From: Bolinopsis microptera
Taxonomy: Eukaryota > Ctenophora > Tentaculata > Lobata > Bolinopsidae
Length of the DNA: 64,000 bases
NCBI RefSeq assembly: GCF_026151205.1
Contig: NC_087073.1
Span: forward strand, 16,759,837 to 16,823,836
Direction of reading: 5' to 3'
Shown here piece after piece: positions 41,200 to 53,100 of the stretch. The translations under genes were made by a program, and so were the position numbers. The notes under the pieces are model-generated. The model was not told where the DNA came from and did not search any database. It saw only the letters and a program-made list of their open reading frames with translations. Position 1 is the first letter of the stretch, and every line of letters starts with the position of its first letter.

Positions 41200-44100
41200 T
41201 TAGTATCCGATTGACATGCTGTCCGAATCTGCGGAGAATTATATTAGATTAATAATTTCTCTCATTGTCTGCATACCTTGTTCATAACAAAACATTAGAT
41301 TATTAATAACTTATAAAAGCGGACTAGTAATTAGTTTTCGTCATGAGAATCGTAAGATTATAGTTGGTGACTTATTGCAGATTATTATTTTCAATCATTT
41401 CAATCGGAAAACAACTCACTCTCTTCATCAGGTCCTGTTCGAGAACTATTGTCCTCTTCATCTGAGTCCAGACTCAACTCACTGAGATCTGCATCAACAT
41501 CCTCCTCCTCATCCTCATCCTCTTCTTCAACTTGCTGAAACATCAGTACACGTGACACAGAGAATCAAGAGGTGTCCCACAGACTAAACGTCCGTTTGTG
41601 GATATCATAATTGCGCGATTTGAAAAACTAAATATCATTACTGGGGGAACGAAAATAGGCCACGAAGACGAGACTTGACAAATTTTAATATCATCTAAGT
41701 AGAGCTATTTCGTATTGTAAATAACATGGATGATTTACTAACCTGGGATACGATTTCTTCTCCTTTCAAATTTCTCTGCTTCAAATTACCGACCCAGAAA
41801 GCATCAGTACACCCATGCTGCGCAAAAATAGCTTTAACTTTCAGAACGAATGCCTCTAAAAACTTCTTCAGCAATGGCACTCTGGCAGTCAAGGCAATAT
41901 CTTTAGAACTCTTGGAGTGACAAGTCACGTGATGAAGGAATCTGGTTGAAGTTTGGATTTTTTTCAAGATGCTCTGAACTTCAACGAAACTGTCTGAGAT
42001 CATAGGGCTAAGAAGTGGTAGTCCTATGGTCAAGAAACCATCAAGAAACTTTTGGCCAAAAAGAAGGGCTGACCTTAACAAAGGACGGGAGTTGACAACT
42101 TTTATGTAGTTTATCAAGTTGGCAAAGTTCCCAACACAATTGGTTAGAATGTCAAAACCGTTCTCTTTATCAGAGGGAATAGATTTCTGGTGCTCCACAA
42201 GTTTTGTCAAAACGATCTTATAAATTGTGGGCAGGGTTGCTCGACTGAAAGTGGGGAATATCTTCTCTACGTCCTCGTCTTTCTTGACAACGACATCAAG
42301 TTGCTCTACCAGGAAGTCTAGGAGGTCCCCTTTACTCTCAGAGGAATTTGATAGGAATGTGCTGACTAGGTACCCGACCCCCTCGTTAAACCTCACCTTA
42401 TTCTCTTTCTCATCTGCTGTTATATCCCAATCTTTCTGGAGACAACCTTTACAGATATCAGCCAGACGCTGGTTCGTTGAGTCGCTGATGACAGAGCAAC
42501 ATTTGAGGAGATTCAGAGTTGAGCTGAAACTTTGACAAGACTCTTCGAAGTTTAGCAGATATTGAAGCGCATGTTTTCTGCGAACTGATAACGGTCCCTG
42601 GGTGTTGTTCTGAGAACGAGAGCTAAGAATACTGAAACATTCCGTGGATATTTGGCTGTTGTTCGCGAAACCAGACCAGCTGAAAACAAGCTCTAAAATA
42701 CTGAAGACTAGTTCGAAAATCTTGACACTAAATGGGCTGTCCTCCATCATAGCTATTTCTTCTTGAGTTGAGTTCATGTTAGATTGATCTGGATCGTTCG
42801 CTTGAGAGTCATCTGTTGCATCTTTACATTTAGACACGTTATCCTCCATGGTTTGACACAGACCTGGAAGAATGGCTAGAATCTGTTGTGTGAACTTGGT
42901 TTCCGACAGTGAAGCTACCCTGGAGAAACCTAACGAGTTGTCAGGTCTGCTGAACACGCTGGCTGCCTTCAGTTTGAATTTGCACTTTGACAGAAGATCC
43001 TCTAACATCATGCACGTCTCCGGTAAACCCACAGTCAAGAGCTGCACATCTGATTGGTCACTACTTTCATTTGAAGCTATCGTAGACTCTGTGCATTGGT
43101 TTAGAATCGTCATTGTTCGAATGTCAAGTTCCCTGATGAAACCCTTAAACTTCCCAACCGAGGACCAAGAGGAGACATGTTTTTTAGGTTTTGATAGAGC
43201 AGCTGCTCCGACGTCAGCTTCATTGTCTGTCTTGTTCAGCTGTGTTGATGTTTTCATGGTACCACTCCTCGCAGGATCGAATGAAAGGATGTCCTTCGAA
43301 ATGTTAGCTTCACTTTCGTCTAAAACACTCTTCGAGCTCTGTCCCTTCTTGCTCTTATTCGTGCCCAAGTCCTCTACTAGGTCAAACACCATTGGTATCA
43401 TGCCATCTACAACAGAAACCTGTCTCAACATTCCTAGAAGCTCCTGCAGCAACTTCACTCGTTTGAGAAGTTTGTTCCTCATTGAGCGTCTCCGTTCAAC
43501 ATGGAACACATTAATCTGCTCAATAACCAGGTTTATCAGTGCCAGCAGTCCAACTGTAGACTTATCACAGGAAATGATATCATCCAGAGGTGGAGCGCGG
43601 ATATAGCATCCTAAGATTGAGTCTATATCTTCCATGCTGTTGTTTTCCAGGACTGCCAAGGACGCTCCAACAAGTCTGAGAAGCGGACACAGGGTCATGA
43701 GTTCTGATGGGTCGTCTGACTGAACACAGTGCCAGAGGTTGATGCTGATGTGACCAGTTTCATCATTTTCTAACGTGTCTGCTCCCTCTAGACACAGTAT
43801 ATCTCGCTCCTGAAGTCATGATATTCATTATAACATGTCGAAGAAACAAAATACAATACAGAGCGCTAATAAGTACTAAGTAGGTATTGGAACCATTATA
43901 TCCGGATGAAACTTTGAAAGAATGAAAATTTTGAAAATGTTTTTGAAAAATTGAACGCACTTCACGCACTTTTATCGACAAATTAACGCACTAACCCACT
44001 ATAAATAAAACCGTTTATAGTAATATAATGAAAACAGGGGTTTCATACCTGACTATCAGTATCAAGCGGTTCCCTCGAGATAAAGACCGTCTGGAACCTG

Positions 44101-47100
44101 TCCACAGATTTATCATACAGCAGCTGCACAATCTCCGTACTCACAGTCCCACTAGCGATACACCCAGCCAACTCATCGTAAAACAGTGCCACCAGCTCAG
44201 GGGCTTGTGTTAGCGACCCCTGAACCTTGTCAAGGAAAGACTTTGCTTTTGTTGCTGACTCTGTGGAGAGCGCTTGAACTAGAGCACATGAGCCGATAAT
44301 GCCAAGTTTACGGAGTTTGTTGCTTGAATGGGACAGGTACTTGCGGGTTATAATGTGGATATCATCTACTGTTCTACAGGACCCGCTCGAGGATATCCGC
44401 ACTAGTAGGTACAGAACCTGAAACCAAGTAACGGAGTGAGAAAATTATGGAATTTTTTTGAAAACCTTTTCAGAGTCCTCATGTTTGATGGATGAGGCAC
44501 GTTGCCTCAAATCATTATTTAGTAATTTCTCACAAAACATACCTCTCTTGCTTGGGAAATAGACAAAGTATTGAGATAATCCAGGAGCCCATTTAACAGG
44601 GAACTGAACCTATCAACACTCTTATCAGTAGAGTCCTTGATGAGTCCCAAAGTACGGATACCAGCATCTACTTCCTTGCTTTGCCCACTACCTATGTGGG
44701 AAATCAGTGAACCGATCACTTCCTGTTGGGCGTGCATGTCTCCACTGAAAACAAAGGGATGGTTAAAAGAGTAAAGGCAAGAAATCGTCGCAAAAAACAT
44801 TAACACTAACAGCGTTGTTACTACAGCAACATTACTACCAACAACAGATCATGTTGAACATATTTACGGAATTTTCTATGGCGATGAACCATGATAATGT
44901 TAACCAAACTCATAATGATAAAATTACTCATACTGCATTTAAACTGACGTCAATAATACAACAGATAACAAAAACTAGGTTTTTATTATCTTTTGAACCG
45001 GATAATATTATGTTTCTCGAAATTTCGGTGGAGAGATAACATCGTGCTGCAAGCAAGTTCCAAATTGTAAGATGATACTAAGATAAAATCTGGACATTAC
45101 CGTAGTGACACTGTAACACAACTTTCACCATACAGAACAGTCATTGAGTATTGAGCTTGCTTCCGACAGAACTGTCGTATTACCTTACTAACTTATAATG
45201 GCACATGTGGCATGGCTATTCCTTTTGTCTGACATCAAATAACGACGTAATTTGTGCCGTCTCAGATATTTATTCCAATTTTCATTTTAATTATAACAAC
45301 AGGGAGCATTAAGATAGAGCTAACACCTCACGGACATCACGGACATCACGGACATCACGGACATCACGGATACAGCTATAAACAGTAAACATCTCTCCAA
45401 CTAATCTGTACAGCAAAACTCCGAAGCTACGTCATTAGAAGTGAGATCAATGAATTAATTCTTTACAGTGTGTAGCTGTAATTCACTCTCAGAGGTAGGA
45501 CAATTGATTAGTTATTAGTGCGGCAGCGGAGTAACAAAATTACTTCACATGAGATAATGAGCAAGTGCACAGTGCACAGTACACAGTACACAGTACACAG
45601 TACACAGTACACAGTACACAGTACACAGTACACAGTACACAGTGCACAACTTACTGGGTAAAAACAGAGAGATAGAGAAGAGAAGGTAGAGGGTGTTCAG
45701 GGTAAGAGAGGAGTAAACTGTGTGATATCCGGAGCTGCTCAGTGTTGAAAAGTGCAGCTGTCTTTCCGTGATTCTTATACAGCTCCTGAAGAGAACAGTG
45801 TTATATTTCCGTGATTCTTATACAGCTCCTGAAGAGAACAGTGTTATATTTCTGGTAATCGGGAGATGCTCAATCAATCGAATCCCACGTGATATTTTAC
45901 CATGTTCAATACCAGTTAATATAATGTTTATGTTAGAAATATACCGTCTACAGTTGCGTTTGGACGTTTTCAGTGAAGAATTTATTAGATGTTAAACTTA
46001 TCAGGTCTGGAAGACCATTCAACAGAAATTGAGTAAGTTTTTTAAGGTACTAACTTTTGCGCAATTTTGCATCTTAACTTGTGACGACATTCCTTACAAT
46101 TCCTATCTAGAACATGTCTACTGTGAAAGTACAATGGAGTGGATATGAGAGTGGGACAATAGTTGGTTTTGTAATAATTGCTTTTATAAAGCAAGAGAGC
46201 GTGAAATAGATCCAGCAGGAGCGGTAAGACATGTCTACTGAGCTGACAAGAGTGCAGAGTGCTTGTCAGTCTATCAATACAATGGACTGTACTGCAGTAG
46301 AGCAGTAGTTAGAAACATCTGTTTACTTTGGTTGTTTGGTTGCTTAGTTGTAAACTATCCTGAAGAGCGGTGACAGTCCGTGCGAGTGGTTGTTATTATG
46401 ATGCGCTGAGATCAAGTTGATGATACGTGATTGCGCGTGTTGTGCTGATAAGGCTTTGATTGGGCGATGGCCAGGAGTATTATCAGTAAACTAGTAGCAG
46501 GTCTAGCAGTGAAAAGTTTCTGATTTCAAAAGTGGCCGGTAGTTATTAATTTTGAAGTGCTTTCGTAACTAAGATTTTTGTTGAATGTGGCTCGTTTTTA
46601 ATTATTTTGAGGTATGCCTCGTGTTGTTTAGATAGTTTACTAATACTAAGTTATGTTGCGAGGTGTGTGATCTTGTGACCGTTGAGATTTCCTTAAACCT
46701 GGAATATTATACAGTAAAAAGGTTCGCCAGCTTTCCTCGTTATTGCCTCTTGATTGGTGTTCCAATAGCACACGTTTTGCATTAGACTTGTAAATGTTTA
46801 TTGAAAATAAGCTGGGAAGACACGTTATATTTAAATTTGTTTCTGTGATGGTAAGCAGTGAACCTGATCCAACCTAATATTGCCTGTTAGTGCAAATAAA
46901 TGGGTACAAGGTAAGGGCCGACGATAAATGCCATTTGAGAAGCTTTGAAAATTTGATAAATTGGCTGTTAGCTTCCCCAAATTAAGACCATTTCGACGAA
47001 GCCTCATCACCCAGTGGTCACGTAGCCGGCTCAAAGTGCCCAACTGAACTGTCTGACACAGGACTCCACATCTTGAAATGGTTTTCGCATTCATATTTCA

Positions 47101-50100
47101 GTTTCACATCCCCTATGTATTACCTCCTCCACACTGATCATAGTGTCTATCAGCAGTGAATGAAATAGACAAGTGTGCAATTGTATAAATCAGAGTAATC
47201 ACCAATTATTGGGGGGGGGGGGGGGGGGGGGGGGCAACCTTATTAAAGTATATTAAAATGTAGGATTTTTTCCAATTTTGACCCGGGGATATACTTTAAT
47301 GTACTTTAATATACTTTAATATACTTTAATATACCTACATTTTCTCCATTCAAATTTTGAACCATATTAAAGTATATTAAAATGTAGGTTTGTTTCCCAA
47401 TTTTGACCCGGGATATACTTTAATATACTTTAATATACTTTAATATACCTACATTATAAAAAATTATGTGAAAAATATTGTTTTATTTAATGTATGGATT
47501 AGATTTACCTTTCATGTAAAGTTGATCTTGTTCAAAGATATTGATACTTGACCAATTTATGAGCCAAAATATATGAAGTATGAGTTCAGGGGACTAGCAA
47601 CTGGCTTATCTTCTAATCTACTAATTGTAGATATATTAAAGTATATTAAAATGTAGGATTTTTTCCGATTTTGACCCGGGGATATAATACTTTAATATAC
47701 TTTAATATGGTTGCCCCCCCCCCCCCCCCCCATTATTTTTGGTAAAAAGTTTTGGTTCAAACACGTTGTAGCCTGTAGGCAGGGAGACAAGAAATTAGAA
47801 AAGAGGCATAAATATTGCAAGGACTGATTTTGCTTGAAAGCTAAAAGTGTATCAACAAACCTCATAATGTTATGTTATACTGTGTGCTCATAAAACAACA
47901 TTTTCTATTTAAGCGTTAATGTCGGCAGCTCTTTCATTCTCTTTCATGTTCAAGTTCTCAATATGCAAGAATAATAACTGAATCTTAATTGTATTGTTTC
48001 TCTTTTGATTGAGAAGAATTCAGCTTAAATATAATCACAAATTTCCGACAACATCGGAATTACAAATATTAATTAGATAATGTTATGGCTCTGACAGAAT
48101 ATTCTGGTGGGAGGTAAAGCATACCCATACCTCTATATATATTGTAACGTCTTCAATAAATGTAATAGATTTGTAGTGTTATAATTAGTTTAAAACATAT
48201 ATCTAATATCCACGAACTCTCAGTTCAAGTGTAGTAAATAAAGTGTTATGAAGACTGTTAGATAAAAATAGCTGCATCTAGAGTCTAGTCCATTTTAGAG
48301 TCTAGTCTCATTTTAGTTGCCATCTAATCTACTACTGTCCAGCTTGCTTGTGATAGGGCACGTCCTGAGTTTGAGACCGGGATCATCTGACCTCATTAAG
48401 TCATCAATATTATATATAATAATTAAGACAATAATTGAATCACATTCATGACTGTTACCCAGTCATGAGTTCTAGGACCCAATTATTATACCTAATTAGG
48501 GCTCAGATCACTGTTAGTACATTAACTAATTGCGTTACGAATTAGCAGTTCATGTCATATAAATAGCTCAGGAACAGTGATAAATTATCCCCGTTTCAAT
48601 TACGTCTAGTTTTACTTCCTCTATTGTTTTTCCCAACATGAGTTCTGTAGAGTCCACTGAATACCACCATTCTCTCACCGACCCTGCCCCTTCTCCTCAA
48701 AGTGTTTCGAAGAGGCGTGCAAGTAGACTGAAGCGTACAAGTAAACTGAACCGTGAAAGAAGACTGTTGCAGTCACACAGTTTGAAGTCCACTGAAACAA
48801 CCCCAGCAGTGTCTCCAAAAGATAAGGAGTCTCCTGCTAACGACACAAAATCTTCTGATGACTTCCCTTCCACCTCCTCTTCTGCTGGTTCACCGGTGTT
48901 TCCTAACCGTGGCCGACCCTTTACCCCAAACGACGCACGTGCCATTAAAATGAAGGTACTTAAGTTTAGAAAGATTGGGGTTGATATTGACTTTAAAATT
49001 GTAATTAATGGTCGGGTAACTTCAATTTTCAAGTGAAATCCAATGAAAACAAGAATTGATGCTAGAGGTTATCTTATATCAACTTGACAGGGGTATTGTT
49101 AGTTCATAACCGAACACATTTTTATATTATTATACTGTATTCGCCTCTGTGATAGCTACATATTGTTTTTACCAAAGAGAATGCTCGTTTTAATATCTAC
49201 TTAACTCAAATACTCAATCCTAATATCCGCGAACTCACAGTAAAGTAGATAAACTACATTATATTACGAAGACTGTTAGATAGAAATAGCTGCCGCTAAA
49301 ATCTAGTCATATTTTGTGTTGCTATCCAGCTTGCTTGTTAAATTTGAGACGGGGATCATCTAACTGCATTAAGTTATTAAAATATAATAAATAAGACTTC
49401 TTCTTTTGATTGGTCGGCGTCGACTGTAAGCCTTCCTTGCGGTGGCTTTCACAACGCGTCCCCATTCTCCAACTCCTGCTGCTAGAGAGAGAGACTCCCA
49501 AGTTATATACCATAATTATATTATACATAGATATCGACAACAGACTCCGAGAGTCTTGAAGTTCTGTTACCACCGCCCCTGGTGCAACCCCTTACGGGTT
49601 AACGATGAGGAGACAGGGACTTCCAGGGACAGTCATGGCCTGCTACATGCAACTCGTAGGAGTATGCAATGTTCCTGTAACGTCATTGTAGACCACTCCT
49701 CTATCGTTGTTTTGAGTGTCCGATCCAAAACCAAATCCTAGGGTACACGAGACGTGGAAGCCTGTGAGCGTGTTAGAGTCTGTTAAGTGTTAGAGTCCTA
49801 GGGCTACACGAGACGTCGTAGCCTGTGAGCGTGTTAAATCCTAGGGTTACACGAGACATGGTAGCCTGTGAGCGTGTAGACCGCTCCTCTATCGTTGTTT
49901 TGAGTGTCCGATCCAAAACCAAATCCTAAGTACACGAGGCGTGGTAGCCTTTGACGTGTAAAATCCTGGGGTTACACGAGACATGGTAGCCTGAGCGTGT
50001 AGTCCGCTCCTCTATCGTTGTTTTGAGTGTCCGATCCAAAACCAAATCCTAGGGTACACGAGATGTGGAAGCCTGTGAGCGTGTTAGAGTCTGTTAAGTG

Positions 50101-53100
50101 TTAGAGTCCTAGGGTTACACGAGACGTGGTAGCCTGTGAGCGTGTTAAATCCTAAGGTTACACGAGACTTGGTAGCCTGTGAGCGTGTTAAATCCTGGGG
50201 TTACACGAGACGTGGTAGTCTGTGAGCGTGTAGACCGCTCCTCTATCGTTGTTTTCAGTGTCTGATCCAAAACCAAATCCTGGGGTTACACGTCATGTGG
50301 GGGCCTGTGAGCGTGTTAGTTTCCTGCGGAAGGTGTTATTTGCCTGTGGGAAAAGCGGTTATGCTGCGGTTCTAAGGTTAGTAGAGGCTATTAGAGCCTT
50401 TCCTTGTTGTAGAGATGGCTAGTCCCTTCCTTTGCATAGGTTAGAAACACCCATGCACCTCCCGTTCGAGCCACCCACCCCACACCGCGTGGAGGTTAGG
50501 CGAGGTTTTTCGTGGGGCTAATAAATAAGACAATAATTGGATCAAATTTGACTGTCACCCTGTTCTGATTTCTAAACCTCATTAGGGCTTGTCATTGTCA
50601 GTATCTTTTAGTTTTAAGATACTGACAGTTAAAACTGAAAGCGTTACTAATTAGTAATTATTGGTAATTTATGTCATAAAAAATAGATCAAGGTCAGTGA
50701 TGAATTATCCCCCGTTCAATTGCTTAAGTTCAATTTCTATATAACTATAAGTTTTTCATTAGCCGTATTGCTCACCTTCCAGCATCAGTTTATATAACTT
50801 ATACTGCGGATATTCCTGTTTCACATGATTATATCCACCGTTTTATTGCACCAGAGCATACATTTTTGTTCTTCATAAATTGGATACCGGCAAAATTGCC
50901 CGCCAATTAGTGTCACAACATGACACTCCGAAACTTTGAACATAGCACGAGGAAATATGTTCCTCGTGTTTTTCCGACTTTAAAGCTGACTTAAGAAACC
51001 AGGGAATTAAATTTACCTTCCTAACATTAAATCGTTGATTTTATATCATTTTCATTTTTTTCCCAAAACATTCCAGTACATTGTGCAGAAAGTTTTAGAT
51101 TACAAATTTTGGAAGCATGTAGGGATTTAGACCTGATATCGACCGTATATACTAAAAATACTCTAGCACAATTGTAACTGCTGTTTTACAGAACTCTAAA
51201 TGCTTAATTAACACACTTGCAGGTACCACCCGTATTCACACTCAAAGATGAGTTTAGTCAGTTTCCGATACGAGATTGGGACGGGTTCTACAAACAAACA
51301 AACAAACAAACAGCAGTGAAACTTTGAAAAATACTGATTGTCTAAAAGTGTTACTACTGTATGTAAGAAGCCAGTCAGAGCTAGTCTCATGGCTGGAGTT
51401 AACTGTCGGGATATTACTTGGAAAAAGGCCTTGATTGATTTTGGCACTGTTTCAGGGAAGTATTTATCCTGTGCATTAATAAAAGTGCGTTCTTCACGAT
51501 AATTTCATGAACAGTGAGATTAAATATAGTATTATATATAGTAGTGGTGATCGTATTAAAACTATTCGTGTAGTGGTTTGAGACGCTGCCATGTCGCAAC
51601 AGAGGATAAATGTACACTGTACCGAGTGGATTTAGAGCGGTTTCCCAACCCTCTTCCATCCTTCAATGGAGTTTCATTTTCTCAACATACATTGAATCGC
51701 AAGATAGCTTGTGTTTGCTTGCAATTGATTGAGTGATTTTGGTACCAGTTATCCGTATCGCGTACAAACTACAAAGGATATAGCCATGGGTTATGCAGAC
51801 TTTTCACTGTTCAGGGAAATAATTATACGTTATGAATACCAGCAACATCAAAATTATGTTATTTTAACTATTTATGTATTATAAACTGATATTGCTATCT
51901 ATTTTGCAGCTTTCACAATTACAGATGCTTCGACAATTAATGTCCGATGAGATTGCGTATCTGCACCTTTTCATCCCTGTATGGTTGTACATGTTTAGCA
52001 CTTACACTCTAGGAACAACAGGTGTCACCTTCTTCACTGGCAAAATGGACGACTTTCATCTTGCTGGTATAACCCTTGGGATGAACGCCCAGCTGAGAAT
52101 GGTTTTCTGCTTTATGATAGGATTCACCTCCGTCTTCGATATTTATGGGCCGCAGTTGATTGGGCAAACACAACAGAAAGAATTACTATCTCGACTTATG
52201 GTTAAGATATTGATACTGGGGTTCGGTGCGTTCCTTTTGTGGATACCTCCTATTGTTGGATCTGTTTTCTTGATGCGGAGGTTCCCTATGATTGCACTGG
52301 ATGAGAAAGAAGACTCCCAAAAGATTCGGCGGATTGCGGAGGATTTCATGTTCATGTACTTGGGAATATTCTTTCTTGACTTTGTGGTTGAGATTTTCTT
52401 GAAGTATTTTGCCAATCTTCGGTTTATGTTGGCCGTCTATTGTGTACCAGTTTTACAAGCTATAATTCAGGTTACCCTGAGTTATATTTTCGTCTGCGAG
52501 CTAGAAATGAAGGGAGAGGGTATCGTATTGGCGGCTCTCTTCAGCAGATTAGTAGCTATAATTATCAGCGTCTTATTATGTTCCGGAGGAGAGTTGAGTG
52601 GAACTTTGAGAAGATCGAAACCAAAGACATCTTTGAGAACCGGAAAACAATGCTCGGAATCGGAAGTGCTGCAGGGTTCCAGATGATGCTAAGTTATTTG
52701 AGTCACACAGTTGCAACTTACCTAAGTCAGGTAGGTGGCAGAGTAACTATGGAGGTCTATGGCATCACAATGAAATGGAGTGGAATTTCATTTCCTGCAG
52801 CCGTGGCCACATCCTACACTTCAGCTATCACTGTTGGAAACGCTCTTGGTGAAAAGAGCATTCCCAAAATTCAGTATAATATCTTACTAAGTCTTTTGAA
52901 TGCCATATTTACACAAGTTATATTTTTGCCAGTTCTGTTCCTCAGTTACGACTGGTTTACGCGTATCTTCACTTCTGATTCTGATGTGATGGACTACGCT
53001 AGTAATACCGTGTTCATGGTGGCATTATTGATCATTGTTGAAAGTTTTCAAGAATTGCTTGGCAGAGGAACTTTGATTGTGTTTGGTAAAGTTAAATTTA

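Larger units (their letters stand above)
49217..50737. repeat. MATE 5' flank duplicate, copy B, split by an insertion
   Basis: Copy B lies in the MATE intron as two parts, 49217-49397 and 50519-50737, in the same orientation as copy A. Copy A is unbroken at the matching point and so shows the empty site. Copy B also contains a hairpin at 50596-50627 that copy A lacks. Confidence 0.8.

Noticed and set aside
42872-43606. A 244-codon plus-strand frame
   Set aside because: It is the antisense shadow of the FANCD2 large exon, whose sense frame has clear family blocks.
41695-44806. FANCI as the identity of the large minus-strand gene
   Set aside because: The C-terminal blocks (VGNLKQRNLKGEEI, acidic tail) and the RKYLS...LGIIG block match FANCD2, the paralogue, rather than FANCI.
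50455-50480. GTTCGAGCC as a tRNA or SINE B box
   Set aside because: No matching A box or cloverleaf is found, and it lies on the strand opposite to the A-rich tail of the insertion.
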